46,850 bases of DNA from Candidatus Levyibacteriota bacterium (GCA_009695045.1 SIBS01000005.1:1-46850); one strand, 5' to 3'. Positions 25,370 through 35,613 are shown, counted from the stretch's first letter. The notes: generated by a model from the sequence alone, not told the origin. Numbers and translations: made by a program.

Positions 25370-26710
25370 ATGAAATACTCCACTCGATATCTTGCATTTA
25401 TTCTCGTTATTGGATTCATTTTACGCATAGGTATTTCGTTTTGGTCTTTTGAATATAGAGAAAATACAGATGTACTCAGATACAAAGACTGGGCTAGGAT
25501 TTCATATTTGCATTCCCTAAAAAATACCTATACCACGGATAATTTAGAATTTGGCACACTAGCCAACAATCAACCACCCGGTTCTCTTTATGTTATCTCT
25601 GGCATGTACCAAATTAATTTATATTCTGCGAGAATACTTTTAAAAATACTTCATGGTGCACCTGGCTCAATTCAATGGATCAATGGTTATTTGCTAAATT
25701 TTTATCTACGACTTCCAGCTATGATATGTGACCTAATAATATCATTTCTCATTTACTTATTTATAAAAAAAACCAAGTCGCACAAAGCCGCACTTTCCTG
25801 CATGAGCTTATTTTTATTTAATCCAGTTGTTTTATATAATAGTAGCTTCTGGGGACAAATGGATTCAATAAACAATGCTTTTTTTATGTCTTCGCTGTAT
25901 TTTTTATCTAAAAAGCGACTTTTGCTATTTTTTACCACTTTCTTTTTATCTTTGTATATAAAATTCTCTCTTATTTTTATGTTTCCATTTATTTTGCATT
26001 ATGCATGGACGCTTACTTATCCAAAAATTAAAAATTATGCTTCAAGCATAACTATTTCAGCTTTCTCAGTATTAGCGCTCACACTTCCTTTTTCACGAAC
26101 ACCATGGTTGTGGCTATATGAACTTTTTATTAAAAACGCAGGAGGAGAAATGCAAAATATTACTACTTTTGCATTAAATTTCTGGTGGTTCTTATATAGG
26201 CCAATTATTATAATTGGTAAACCATTTAATAATTTTGAATTTAGCGAGATACTACTCATTGGTTCTCCATTGTCTCAACAGACTTTTCTTAGATTATCTC
26301 TTGAAATATGGGGATATTTGTTGTTTTGTATTTTTTCAGGAATTTTATTCTACTTTCTTTTTAAACAAAATAAAAAAGTATTTTCACATCATATTTTTTT
26401 AATTCTTTCACTTGTTGCGCTTAGTGCTTTTATGTTCTTGCCTCGTATGCATGAACGATACATGTATCCTTTATTTCCACTACTTGCAATTTATGCTGGA
26501 TTAGAAAAAAAAATTCAGATATATTATTATATTTTTTCTTTTATTAATATAATCAATCTGTATCTTGTATGGCATCCTGCTCTTCCCCCACTCATACCAT
26601 ATATATTAATGACAAATGCTACTTTTCAATGGAGTATAAGCGGTATTTCCATATTTTGTTTTTTGAAACTCTTCTACGTAGGCATTAATTATTTAAAGTA
26701 TGAAAAATAA
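25370..26710 (+). CDS. Gpi18/GT-C-like mannosyltransferase homologue
   Basis: Starting at the ATG at 25370 the protein has 446 residues. A frame from 25337 would put its start codon inside a TATGAT box and add a short unlikely leader, so I prefer the later start. The first outer loop has ENTDVLRYKDWA (31-42) with Asp34 and Asp40, and NQPPGSLYV (67-75). SSFWGQMDSINN in the next loop and LPRMHERYMYPLFPL near the end are phrases of the COG5542 group (Gpi18-related mannosyltransferases) and other GT-C enzymes. The enzyme should use a polyprenyl-phosphate sugar on the outer face of the membrane. The gene overlaps the YfhO-like gene downstream by 11 bp, and this pair is one of only two plus-strand blocks in the window. 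Confidence 0.8.
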   Translation: MKYSTRYLAFILVIGFILRIGISFWSFEYRENTDVLRYKDWARISYLHSLKNTYTTDNLEFGTLANNQPPGSLYVISGMYQINLYSARILLKILHGAPGSIQWINGYLLNFYLRLPAMICDLIISFLIYLFIKKTKSHKAALSCMSLFLFNPVVLYNSSFWGQMDSINNAFFMSSLYFLSKKRLLLFFTTFFLSLYIKFSLIFMFPFILHYAWTLTYPKIKNYASSITISAFSVLALTLPFSRTPWLWLYELFIKNAGGEMQNITTFALNFWWFLYRPIIIIGKPFNNFEFSEILLIGSPLSQQTFLRLSLEIWGYLLFCIFSGILFYFLFKQNKKVFSHHIFLILSLVALSAFMFLPRMHERYMYPLFPLLAIYAGLEKKIQIYYYIFSFINIINLYLVWHPALPPLIPYILMTNATFQWSISGISIFCFLKLFYVGINYLKYEK

Positions 26711-29066
26711 TATTATTACAGCTAGTATCATTGGATTCATTTTGACCATATTACTTTTTTTACCTGTTTTTGTAAAAAACCTATATCCTTTCACGGGAGA
26801 TTTTCAAGTTGCTTGGTTTGAGCCATGGAAAAGCGATTCGATGGTGGGAAATTCACTTACTGTTTCACATAAACCAATTGCAGATGACATATTTCGACAA
26901 TTATATCCATTTAAAACCTTCGCCATGAATCTAGCAAGAAATGGAGAAATTCCACTTTGGAATCCATATGGTGGAGCAGGAATGCCTCTTCTTGCTACGA
27001 TGCATGTAGGATACTTAAACCCTTTTAATATTGTTTTCTTTTTCTTTGATAATGCCAATTCATGGAGAATTCTTATCCTATTGCAACCATTATTTATTTC
27101 ATTATTAACATATCTTTACTGTAGAAAGATTAAGATTTCAAAATCAGGATCTCTATTTGGCACCATTGTATTTATCTTTTCTGGATTTGTTGTTACGAGA
27201 AGTATATATGCAGATTACGATTATTCATTAATAGGACTATTAATTCTATTAAATGCAATAGAATGGTACATGCAGAATAAAAAAGGTCTTTTTCTTATAC
27301 CCATTGGTATATTTTTAACCATTACGTCTACACAGATTCAACTATTTCTATATATCGCAATTAGTACAATGATATATGCAATTTTTCGACTTTATACTCA
27401 AGATAAAGAAAACTTTTTTAAAAAAATGGTCAATATTGGGATATTTTTCTTAATCGGCATTGGATTGAGCGCTATCCAAATTATCCCAACATTTGAACTA
27501 TACCAATATGCCAATATTAATACTGAATCTTCGCTATTTATTATTGAACGTTTTTTACTCCCAATGCAACACTTTATTAGTATAGTTATACCAAACTACT
27601 TTGGCAATCAAGCAACATATAATTATTGGGGCTCTGCTGATTACATAGAAACGGTGTGCGCAATAGGTTCAATCCCAGTTTTATTTATGTTCTATATAAT
27701 TCGTAGCAATACTCGCAATGCACTTGTAATATTTTATGGATTAACAACTTTAACAACTATTCTCTTAACGCTTGATTGGTTTTTTACCCGATTTTTATTT
27801 TCGCTACCAATTCCTATTCTTTCTACTGGAATTCCAAGTCGAATCTTATTTCTTAATACATTTTCATTTTCAATTCTTGGTGCAATGGGATTTGATCAAG
27901 TATTACGAAGGGAAGAAACAATAAAAAATTTTCTTATTAAAAATATTCCATTTTTTATTTTAATTTTATATATAATATGTTTTTCTGGTTATGCATACAT
28001 AAATAAACTCCAATGTAATAACTCTATTATTATAAACTGTCGAGAAATAGCAATGCGCAATTTTATTTTCGAATTTATAATACTATTTCTAGGCTTTATT
28101 TCTATTATTTATAATCTTATATTTAAAAAAAGCTTTTATAAAAATTTATCTTCTTATATATTAATTTTTTGTGTCATTTTTGGAGGACTATATAATAGCT
28201 CTAAATTTCTTCCATTTACTACAAAAAGAAATATATTACCCGAAAATAATATTCTTACATATATTAAAAATAAAAACGAGGTGAATAGATTTTTTGGGAT
28301 CGGAAGCGCTTCTATAAAAACAAATTTTGGTACTTATTATAATTTATTTGATCCAAATTATTATGATCCTTTATATATTAAACGTTATGGAGAGCTTATT
28401 GGTTATGCAAATACTGGATCTATTAAAACTTCCAGAAGTGACGTAGAGATAAACAATGTAAATATTACAAGTAATCAACAAAGGCTTCTTAATTTACTCG
28501 GAACAAAATTATTTATATATAAAAAGATTGAATTATCAAAAGAAATAGATAAAAATATGCAAAATTTATTTTCCGATAAAAACTTTACCATTATGCAAAA
28601 TAAAAAATCTCTTCCAAGAGCATATTTTGTACAGAATGTAAAACAAAAAAGGGAAAAGGTTGAAATACTAAATTCTTTATTTTCACCTGATTTCGATGTA
28701 TATACATCTGCTATCGTAGAAGATGATATTAAAATTAAAAATCATTATATATCTGGAATTGTATCAATTTCTAACTACAAACCAAATCAGGTAACCATAC
28801 AATCAAAATCAAATAACCAAGAATTTTTAGTGCTAAGCGACAATTTTTTTCCAGGATGGAAAGCATTCGTAAATAATAAAGAAGTAAAAATATATCGAAC
28901 TAATTACGCATTTAGAGGTATTATTGTTCCAGCTGGAAATAATATAATTAACTTTTTATATGAACCTTTATCTTTTAAGATTGGTGCACTTACCTCTGGT
29001 TTTTTTCTGCTTGTATACTTACTAGCTCTCTTCTGGCCAAAAATAAGAAGTCAAAAATACAACTGA
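26700..29066 (+). CDS. YfhO-family membrane protein (putative GT-C)
   Basis: The protein has 788 residues with a first outer loop containing KPIADDIFRQLYPF (58-71), PLWNPYGGAGMP (85-96) and LNPFN, the signature of YfhO proteins. Many helices follow, with PNYFGNQATYNYWGS in a later outer loop. An outer domain of about 200 residues then holds DPLYIKRYGELI, FFPGWKAFVNNKEV and NYAFRGIIVPAG, before one final helix. In Firmicutes YfhO is linked to glycosylation of lipoteichoic acid, so a GT-C type role is plausible. Unlike the two homologues at 33361-35613 and 37198-39459, this protein keeps the last membrane helix. Its 3' end overlaps the convergent gene by 45 bp, all of it coding on both strands. 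Confidence 0.85.
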   Translation: MKNNIITASIIGFILTILLFLPVFVKNLYPFTGDFQVAWFEPWKSDSMVGNSLTVSHKPIADDIFRQLYPFKTFAMNLARNGEIPLWNPYGGAGMPLLATMHVGYLNPFNIVFFFFDNANSWRILILLQPLFISLLTYLYCRKIKISKSGSLFGTIVFIFSGFVVTRSIYADYDYSLIGLLILLNAIEWYMQNKKGLFLIPIGIFLTITSTQIQLFLYIAISTMIYAIFRLYTQDKENFFKKMVNIGIFFLIGIGLSAIQIIPTFELYQYANINTESSLFIIERFLLPMQHFISIVIPNYFGNQATYNYWGSADYIETVCAIGSIPVLFMFYIIRSNTRNALVIFYGLTTLTTILLTLDWFFTRFLFSLPIPILSTGIPSRILFLNTFSFSILGAMGFDQVLRREETIKNFLIKNIPFFILILYIICFSGYAYINKLQCNNSIIINCREIAMRNFIFEFIILFLGFISIIYNLIFKKSFYKNLSSYILIFCVIFGGLYNSSKFLPFTTKRNILPENNILTYIKNKNEVNRFFGIGSASIKTNFGTYYNLFDPNYYDPLYIKRYGELIGYANTGSIKTSRSDVEINNVNITSNQQRLLNLLGTKLFIYKKIELSKEIDKNMQNLFSDKNFTIMQNKKSLPRAYFVQNVKQKREKVEILNSLFSPDFDVYTSAIVEDDIKIKNHYISGIVSISNYKPNQVTIQSKSNNQEFLVLSDNFFPGWKAFVNNKEVKIYRTNYAFRGIIVPAGNNIINFLYEPLSFKIGALTSGFFLLVYLLALFWPKIRSQKYN

Positions 29067-30245
29067 TAAATATCCAATATGACTATTGTTAAAATAACGA
29101 GCTGAATACCAAAAAACAAAAAGGAAAATTCCATATACATAAATAAGTCGTTTTACGCTTGGTTTTTTTTTGAGAAATATTACAAGCCATGCGAGCGTTG
29201 GTAAACCAAGCATAAATTGCCATATTTGAAATGAATAATAAGCTGATTCATTTGCAATTAAACCAAAAGATAAGAGTAGCTTTCCTAATCCATATCCTGA
29301 AATTGGATAGCTATGCGGTGTATTGCCTGATAAATAAAATATTGTACTATTCAAAAATGCTTTATAATCCCAAATTAAAAATGGACCAATTACAATAGCG
29401 CAAGTAATCGAAAATATAACTAAATTTTTTATAAATACATTTAGTTTTTTCAAATTAAACCATAAAAAGGAAAAATAAAGCGGCAATATGGGCCATATAG
29501 ACTGCTTTACACCGAATGCCAAAGCCATAAAAATAGCACCCATGAAGTAATGCTTTTTATAAAGCAGATAAAAGCTAAAAAAGACGAATCCAAACATAAA
29601 CATATCTGATCTTCCCTCTAATGTGTAACTCAATATTGCTGGATTAAAAGCCATAAGAATAATAAATAGAGACCTTTTTTCTTTATCTTTTATAAGAAAT
29701 CCTCCAAGAATTAAAACAGAAAAAAACAAAAACAAAAGTGGGATTCTTCCATCAAAATAACCAATTGTATGATTACTAATATAGTAAAACGGCAAAGCAA
29801 ATATTAAATAAAGAGGTTGATTTACAAAATGATAAAGTGCTGGATTAATTTCTGTAGATGAATAATTCCACGCTTCCATAGGTGTACCAAAATAAGTAGC
29901 GGCATATGGATTTTTTCCATGTATTAGATATCTAATTGCCGCCTCTTGTTGCAATATAATATCGTGAATCATGTATACGGGCGCTGTCTGATGCCTTACG
30001 ATAATTGCAGAGATAAAAGTAGCTCCCAAAATAAAAATAATGCTTAACCATAAAATTACTTGCTTAAGATTTGTTCGTATCGATTCTTTAATAGAAATTA
30101 CATCTAGCAATAGATGCGAACCAAGTAGAAGAAAAATCAAAGTAAATAACCAGTATGGAGTTTCTCCTGGACCAATTCGATGCTCCATAATAAATGGAGT
30201 CACTAAGCAAAATAATAAAATACTACTCAGGGAAATGTTTGTCAT
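29022..30245 (-). CDS. DUF2029/GT87-like GT-C membrane glycosyltransferase
   Basis: Starting at the ATG at 30245 the protein has 407 residues; an extension to 30287 would need a GTG and would overlap the upstream gene by 41 bp, so I reject it. IHDIILQQEAAIRYLIHGKNPYA is the first outer loop, with Asp and the GKNPY phrase that GT87 and MptB-like enzymes use. Then come NYSSTEINPALYHFVNQP and PFYYISNHTIGYFDGR. LNPAI-like and EGRSDM phrases (FNPAILSYTLEGRSDM) match the second conserved loop. About ten helices span the chain. The start codon lies one base after the stop of the GT39-like gene upstream. The 3' end overlaps the convergent YfhO gene by 45 bp. It probably transfers a sugar from polyprenyl phosphate outside the membrane. 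Confidence 0.75.
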   Translation of the reverse strand: MTNISLSSILLFCLVTPFIMEHRIGPGETPYWLFTLIFLLLGSHLLLDVISIKESIRTNLKQVILWLSIIFILGATFISAIIVRHQTAPVYMIHDIILQQEAAIRYLIHGKNPYAATYFGTPMEAWNYSSTEINPALYHFVNQPLYLIFALPFYYISNHTIGYFDGRIPLLFLFFSVLILGGFLIKDKEKRSLFIILMAFNPAILSYTLEGRSDMFMFGFVFFSFYLLYKKHYFMGAIFMALAFGVKQSIWPILPLYFSFLWFNLKKLNVFIKNLVIFSITCAIVIGPFLIWDYKAFLNSTIFYLSGNTPHSYPISGYGLGKLLLSFGLIANESAYYSFQIWQFMLGLPTLAWLVIFLKKKPSVKRLIYVYGIFLFVFWYSARYFNNSHIGYLSVVFLTSYFWPEES

Positions 30246-30246
30246 A

Positions 30247-31737
30247 TTATTTATGATACCACTCTTCTGTAGATTTGTAGATAGCACTTGGATTTACAAA
30301 TGCCCATCTATCACTATTAAGTTCATTATTAGAAGATCTATTTAAATCAAACAACGCATATCCACCATCACTATTGGTAATTATAGGAAATCTAATCACA
30401 TCTTTATCTGTTTTAGTTGTTATTCCAATTCTTCTACCCTTATCTGAAATCTTTCCTTCAAAATAAAGAAATAAGACCAAAGGAAGGCTTTTATCTGTAC
30501 TACGCAAATCTTTATCATAAATTGAAAATGATTCGTTTGGATATTTTCTAATTAAATTTGCAATTAAAATTCTTGAATTTACTGCAGATAAATTTGATCC
30601 ACCATTTATTTCTAATCTATCCCTATAAAGCGTTGCTCCAATTATAAAAAAGAATAATATAATTGAGATAAAGCGATTGTATTTATATAATATATAAATA
30701 AAATAACTTGTTAATATTAATATAAATGGATGCATAAAAACTAAGTAACTATCATATAATGGAGTTCTTGTATAACGAATCATAATAAACATACCAAGTA
30801 CGCTTATACAAATAATTAGAATTTCCTGTGTAATTTTTTTCTTCAAAAGAAGATATATAAATATTGTGATAATTCCAAATATTTCAATATAACCCATAAC
30901 TTTGTATCCACCAATTACGTGTGCCCATGACGTCGGAATAAAAATGCTCCCAAAAGTTAACCATCTACGCCCGAGTACGTCTAGAGAGATTTTATATTGG
31001 TCATGAAAATAATACCAAAACATATTTCTTATATTGAACCAGTCATTATTTGCATCATATGTAATTATTGATAATAATGGGATAATACCACCTAATATAA
31101 TAACTAAAATATTTCTAATATTTAATGCACGAGTAATTCCGAGGGTAATCAATAATAATACTCCAAGCGCAACCCCCTGCAAATGAATAGATACAGATAG
31201 CCCTATGCAAAAGCTTAAAAAAAATAAATATTTAGTCTTTTTTGTTCTCACAAAAAAAATCATATTAAGTATCCCAAGAAGTCCAAGTATGGCATGCGGC
31301 GATTGATTGGTTAGATTTACAGATTGAGCAATTTGAGCTGTTGATATTGCCGCAAAAAATCCAAATAATAAACCGAACCATGGTCCATTAAATTGCTTTC
31401 CCACATATATACACATGCCAACAAAAAATACATAAATTATGGTAATAAAAATCCATGGAGAATAAATAGAGTTTGGATACAGACTAAGAGGTATCATAAG
31501 AAGCCAGTACCATTCTCCACCAGTTTGAAATGGACCAGCAGATGAAAATGGACCAAGAAGTGGTAATTTATGATTATCTAATGCATATTTAGAGATAATC
31601 GCATCATGAGCTTGATCATAAGCTAATCCCCATCTATTTTCATAGTTATAAAATCGTAGAAAAATTGCAAACATTACGATACAAGAAGCAAAAATTAAAA
31701 ACTTATTTGCAGAAAACTTTTTAACTATGTTTTTCAT
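30247..31737 (-). CDS. GT39-like GT-C membrane glycosyltransferase
   Basis: The ATG at 31737 gives 496 residues and shares one base with the TGA of the GT2 gene upstream (TGATG). Near the N-terminus GLAYDQAHDAIISKYAL holds the acidic residues, followed by PLLGPFSSAGPFQTGGEWYW. That second phrase is the variant seen in PMT-like proteins of Patescibacteria, where 'GP..S.GP...G..YY' replaces the KPP loop. ISTAQIAQSVNLTNQSP lies in a later loop. The body has many helices, then an outer tail of about 90 residues with DKDLRSTDKSLPLV. The partner is probably the DPM1-like GT2 just upstream, which could supply its polyprenyl-phosphate sugar. The equal length to the two 496-residue proteins at the other end of the window is coincidence; the motifs differ. 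Confidence 0.78.
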   Translation of the reverse strand: MKNIVKKFSANKFLIFASCIVMFAIFLRFYNYENRWGLAYDQAHDAIISKYALDNHKLPLLGPFSSAGPFQTGGEWYWLLMIPLSLYPNSIYSPWIFITIIYVFFVGMCIYVGKQFNGPWFGLLFGFFAAISTAQIAQSVNLTNQSPHAILGLLGILNMIFFVRTKKTKYLFFLSFCIGLSVSIHLQGVALGVLLLITLGITRALNIRNILVIILGGIIPLLSIITYDANNDWFNIRNMFWYYFHDQYKISLDVLGRRWLTFGSIFIPTSWAHVIGGYKVMGYIEIFGIITIFIYLLLKKKITQEILIICISVLGMFIMIRYTRTPLYDSYLVFMHPFILILTSYFIYILYKYNRFISIILFFFIIGATLYRDRLEINGGSNLSAVNSRILIANLIRKYPNESFSIYDKDLRSTDKSLPLVLFLYFEGKISDKGRRIGITTKTDKDVIRFPIITNSDGGYALFDLNRSSNNELNSDRWAFVNPSAIYKSTEEWYHK

Positions 31738-32447
31738 CAATCTACAAATCTATATTTTAAAAGAGTCCATAATGCTATAATTCCATCTTTTATCGTATTT
31801 AGCTTTTTTCCTTGATCATATCCACGAGGAGTTGTTGTAATTGGAATTTCCAAAATATAATATTTTCTTTTTAATAATTTTGCTGTGATTTCAGGCTCAA
31901 AATCAAAACTTTTAGAATTTAATTTCATTCCAGCTATAATCTTTTTAGGGAAAATTTTGTATCCAGTTTCCATATCCGTAAGCCATTGACCATAAAGAAT
32001 ACTCGTAACTAAACTCAGGAATCTATTTCCAAAATAATGAATAAAAAATAAAGTATTATTTTCTTCTTTATATATATTTGGCCTTCTTTTTAAACGAGTG
32101 CCATATACAACTTGTGCTTTTCCTGCAATAATTGGCTGAAGAAGTTTATGTATATATTTAGGATCATATTCTAAATCAGCATCTTGAACAATAATATAAT
32201 CTCCTGTTGTCTTTTTTATCCCACTTAAGACAGCCGCACCTTTACCTTGATTTCTTGTATGTATAATAAGAATTATATTTTTATATTTCATGTTTTTTAT
32301 CTTTTCTACTGTTGAATCTATAGATCCATCATCAATTACAATAATCTCTTTCTCAACGCCACGTAAATCTAGTTTTATAATTTTATCTAAAACCTGAATT
32401 ATAGTTCTCTCCTCGTTAAATGTTGGGATAATAATTGATAATTTCAT
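31737..32447 (-). CDS. Family 2 glycosyltransferase, DPM1-like polyprenyl-phosphate sugar synthase
   Basis: The protein has 236 residues and every GT-A motif of the DPM1 group. These are ISIIIPTFNEERTI at the start, VIDDGSIDST (37-46), HTRNQGKGAAVLSGI (63-77), VQDADLEYDP (87-96) with the DxD metal site, and VYGTRLKRRP. TDMETGYKIFP follows, as in dolichyl-phosphate mannose synthases. The enzyme moves one sugar from a nucleotide donor to polyprenyl phosphate on the cytoplasmic face. The flipped product would be the donor for GT-C proteins. It sits between a rhamnosyltransferase-like GT2 (ATGA overlap) and a GT39-like gene (one-base overlap), which fits a synthase/transferase pair. No membrane helices follow the catalytic domain. 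Confidence 0.9.
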   Translation of the reverse strand: MKLSIIIPTFNEERTIIQVLDKIIKLDLRGVEKEIIVIDDGSIDSTVEKIKNMKYKNIILIIHTRNQGKGAAVLSGIKKTTGDYIIVQDADLEYDPKYIHKLLQPIIAGKAQVVYGTRLKRRPNIYKEENNTLFFIHYFGNRFLSLVTSILYGQWLTDMETGYKIFPKKIIAGMKLNSKSFDFEPEITAKLLKRKYYILEIPITTTPRGYDQGKKLNTIKDGIIALWTLLKYRFVD

Positions 32448-33364
32448 TTCTTAAAAAGTGATAATATATTTTTATCTGAAATAATTTTTTTATTTCTTAA
32501 TGTTATATTTTCTAATAAAATAATAGGAATATAAAAAAATGCTTTTAAAAAACCGATAAAAAATGCTAAATTTACATTTTTTAACGCTATCAAAAAATGA
32601 TAAGGCAACCATAATGCGTGACTCATGCAAAGTTCTACATCGGTGATATTTTTCCATACAAAAATAAACTGATTTTTGTATGCTGTAGTCTTAATGTACT
32701 GAGAGTTAAACTTTTTCCGTATTGCTCCCTCTTCATGTTCATGTATAACTTTACTTTGTTTCTCAAAATGAACTTCATATCCTAATTTCCATGCTCGATA
32801 TGAAATATCTATATCTTCCCAATAAAAGGGGTAATATGCGGAGCTAAATCCACCAAGTTTTTCCCAGATACTTTTTCGAAATGCACCACTTCCTCCACTT
32901 ACCCATAGTGTATTTTTCTTATCTAATTCCCCAGCACTATGTTGAAAAAATCCTCGAGTCCAACTACCAATTCCCCGACCTCTTTGAATTATTTCTCCAT
33001 TTTCAATACTCTTATCTAAACAACCTACAGCAAAAACTTTTTCATTTTCAAAATGAAATAATAATGGTTTAATAAAATCCAGATCAGGCCGAACATCGCT
33101 ATTTAATAAAATAATAATATCTCCAATAGATTTTTTAACTGCAATATTTACCGAATCTGCAAAACCAATATTTTTATTGTTTTCAATTATTATAATATTA
33201 TTTTTAAATGAATTAAGAACTGAAAGACTATTGTCCACTGAGCAATCATCAATAATAATTATTTCTGAATTTTTATATTTTTTAATAGAATTAATAACAG
33301 CAGGGATATTTTTTTTAAGCAACATAGAACCATTATAATTTGGAATAATAATACTTATTTTCAT
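32444..33364 (-). CDS. Family 2 glycosyltransferase, rhamnosyltransferase (WbbL)-like
   Basis: The protein has 306 residues. Motifs are ISIIIPNYNGSMLL at the start, IIDDCSVDNS (37-46), NKNIGFADSVN (63-73) and LLNSDVRPD (86-94), where NSD serves as the DxD-like metal site. WVSGGSGAFRKSIWEKLGG, then YWEDIDISYRAWKLGYEV, are the acceptor-side phrases of rhamnosyltransferase-type GT2s. The last 70 residues hold a hydrophobic stretch that may dock the enzyme to the membrane. It should act on a lipid-linked chain in the cytoplasm; dTDP-rhamnose as donor is likely from the group but unproven. Both ends share ATGA overlaps, with the YfhO gene upstream and the DPM1-like gene downstream. Confidence 0.9.
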   Translation of the reverse strand: MKISIIIPNYNGSMLLKKNIPAVINSIKKYKNSEIIIIDDCSVDNSLSVLNSFKNNIIIIENNKNIGFADSVNIAVKKSIGDIIILLNSDVRPDLDFIKPLLFHFENEKVFAVGCLDKSIENGEIIQRGRGIGSWTRGFFQHSAGELDKKNTLWVSGGSGAFRKSIWEKLGGFSSAYYPFYWEDIDISYRAWKLGYEVHFEKQSKVIHEHEEGAIRKKFNSQYIKTTAYKNQFIFVWKNITDVELCMSHALWLPYHFLIALKNVNLAFFIGFLKAFFYIPIILLENITLRNKKIISDKNILSLFKK

Positions 33365-35613
33365 AGTAATGTATTATAAAAAACAACCGTATGTTTTCCA
33401 TCTGGAATTAGTACCCCTCTAAAATTATAATTTGCTAACTCAATTTTTGCATTATTTTCATCTATTTTTACCTTCCAAGTTGGATAATAACTATCAGTTA
33501 GAATTAAATAAGAGTTCCCACTATTTTCAGTTTTAATTACTATTTTATTTGCTGCATATTCAGTTATTTTTACCTTACCATTATTAGTTGAAAGCTTTAT
33601 GTGATTATTAAATCTTTTATTATCAGTCAACATATTTTTTTCGATAATTATCATATTATTTAAATTCGTATTATTTTTATCAAATAAAGCATTTATTGAA
33701 TCTTGTCTACTATTTGTTAAAAAAAATGATTGAACTATGTAAGCTCGTGGAAATACATTCCTATTTTCATAAACGCGCGTTTGTCCCTCTTGAAAAACTT
33801 TCCTAAGCTTTGGTGAAATTATATCAGAAAGACTCAATATATATTTAACTCCAATCATATCTATAATTCTTGAATCATAATTTTTTGGCGTGATTATTCT
33901 ATTAAATCCAAAAGGTGGACTAATATTGGGCTCCCCTCTTTCAGAAGCAGATATTAATTCCCCATATCGCCTTAAATATAAGGGATCATAACCATCTACT
34001 GTTTGCAATTTATACATTATAGAAAAATTTGGAGGAAGGATTCTATTATCAAGAGACATTATTCTATAATTTCCAGCATTTTTTTGCAAAAATTCTATAG
34101 TTTTAGTAGATGGAAATATATATTTATTACTTATAAAAGGCAAGAATTTATCTGCCAGTCTAAAAATATCAAAAAATGTAATTAAAATAAGTAAAACTAT
34201 AATTACTTTATTAATTACTTTATTTTTATATAATTGATTAATAAATAGAAAAAAACTACTAAGAATAAAGATAATTGACGGAAATAATAAATTCCGCTTT
34301 GTTATATCTAATAATTCTTTCGATACATTAATTTGATTACTATAAACACTTATCCATATACTTACAAAAATAATAATAAATATCACTATTGAGGTATTTA
34401 TAGATTTTTTTTTCTTAAGCCAATAGTCAAATCCTAATGCGGATAAAATTGCTAATGCGAAATCTGCTATGAGAATAAGACGCGTAGGCTGACTTGTAGA
34501 TATAAAAGGGATATTTAAAATATATGGAATCCTAGCAATTAAATTATCAATTGAAAAAATTAGTGATATTAGAAAAATAAAAGTAAAAAATAATACCTTA
34601 TTATCACGTCTATACATAATTCCATAAAGTGACATTATGAGAGGTATTATTCCAATATATCCAATAAATTCCGCATAATTCCACTCTCCCCAATAATTAA
34701 GAGTTGCAGGGTTTCCAAAAAAGTCTGGTATAAAAAACTGAACAATATTTTGAAATGGAACAAACCATCCATTCCTACCAAATGCTTGATCGAGATCTCT
34801 TGCAGAAAGTAAAATAAACTGAAATGTTGAAATCAATTGAAATAATACAATCAATAAAATAATTATATTTAAAAAACAAAAATATATTATTTTTTTCCCG
34901 CTTGATTTTAATTGCCAAAATCTTATAAATAAATACACATTGCTTATAATAATTGAGTAGAATAAAATTTGAAGATGACCAGCCAAGATAGAGCAAATTT
35001 GCGCAAAGATATATATAAAAATCCATTTTTTTGAAAATTTCTGCAATAATCTTTCTTTTGCTAACAAAATTAATGGCAACCATAATAATACATTAAATAT
35101 TATGTTCCACTGCATCCATGCAATACTACTTCCAGAAAAAGCGAAAACAAATCCACCCAAAAAAGCTGATGCTCTTTCCAATTTTAAAAATCGCAAGTAC
35201 AAATACATAAAAATACTTCCCAATAAAGGCTGTAAAATTATCAATAATGTCCATCCATAATTAAAAGACATAAATAAAAAAACTATATTAAGTGGATATA
35301 GAGATGCTGATTGAAAATTAGCTAAATGAGGAGTGCCTGAAAAATTATAAGGATTCCACAGGGGAAGTTGAAATTTCTTTTCTAAATTTATTGACAAATA
35401 TCTCCATGGATATTGCTGCCTAACTGGATCTGTAATTAAAAAATTTTTAAATGGGATTCCATTTGGATAATCTTTAGCATATAAATCTCTGAATGGATGA
35501 TAAAGTCCAACAATAGTATCTGCCGGAATAGGTAGTCTCGCCGACATGAAAACAGGTCTAAAAAATATTAAAGAAATTGTTATTAAAAAAAATAAAGATA
35601 AATACTTTTGCAT
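33361..35613 (-). CDS. YfhO-family membrane protein (putative GT-C), lacking the last helix
   Basis: The protein has 750 residues. The first outer loop reads DPVRQQYPWRYL, PLWNPYNFSGTP and HLANFQSASLYPLN, close to the YfhO protein at 37198-39459 and more distant from that at 26700-29066. DFFGNPATLNYWGEW is the later outer loop. The outer C-terminal domain includes DPLYLRRYGELI, SYYPTWKVKIDENN and NYNFRGVLIPDGKH, and the chain ends eight residues after KHTVV, before the helix that normally follows. The TGA overlaps the next ATG as ATGA, so the ending is a normal gene end, not an obvious frameshift. The role may be glycosylation of an envelope polymer on the outer face, by analogy with YfhO. 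Its start overlaps the GT4 stop by one base. Confidence 0.84.
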   Translation of the reverse strand: MQKYLSLFFLITISLIFFRPVFMSARLPIPADTIVGLYHPFRDLYAKDYPNGIPFKNFLITDPVRQQYPWRYLSINLEKKFQLPLWNPYNFSGTPHLANFQSASLYPLNIVFLFMSFNYGWTLLIILQPLLGSIFMYLYLRFLKLERASAFLGGFVFAFSGSSIAWMQWNIIFNVLLWLPLILLAKERLLQKFSKKWIFIYIFAQICSILAGHLQILFYSIIISNVYLFIRFWQLKSSGKKIIYFCFLNIIILLIVLFQLISTFQFILLSARDLDQAFGRNGWFVPFQNIVQFFIPDFFGNPATLNYWGEWNYAEFIGYIGIIPLIMSLYGIMYRRDNKVLFFTFIFLISLIFSIDNLIARIPYILNIPFISTSQPTRLILIADFALAILSALGFDYWLKKKKSINTSIVIFIIIFVSIWISVYSNQINVSKELLDITKRNLLFPSIIFILSSFFLFINQLYKNKVINKVIIVLLILITFFDIFRLADKFLPFISNKYIFPSTKTIEFLQKNAGNYRIMSLDNRILPPNFSIMYKLQTVDGYDPLYLRRYGELISASERGEPNISPPFGFNRIITPKNYDSRIIDMIGVKYILSLSDIISPKLRKVFQEGQTRVYENRNVFPRAYIVQSFFLTNSRQDSINALFDKNNTNLNNMIIIEKNMLTDNKRFNNHIKLSTNNGKVKITEYAANKIVIKTENSGNSYLILTDSYYPTWKVKIDENNAKIELANYNFRGVLIPDGKHTVVFYNTLL

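Noticed and set aside
30040-30345. 101-codon plus-strand frame opposite the GT87- and GT39-like genes
   Set aside because: It crosses the junction of two well-supported minus-strand genes and looks like a chance antisense frame.
34775-35083. 102-codon open frame inside the YfhO gene at 33361-35613
   Set aside because: It lies wholly inside a conserved gene in another frame, has a low-complexity composition, and shows no domain or ribosome-binding site.
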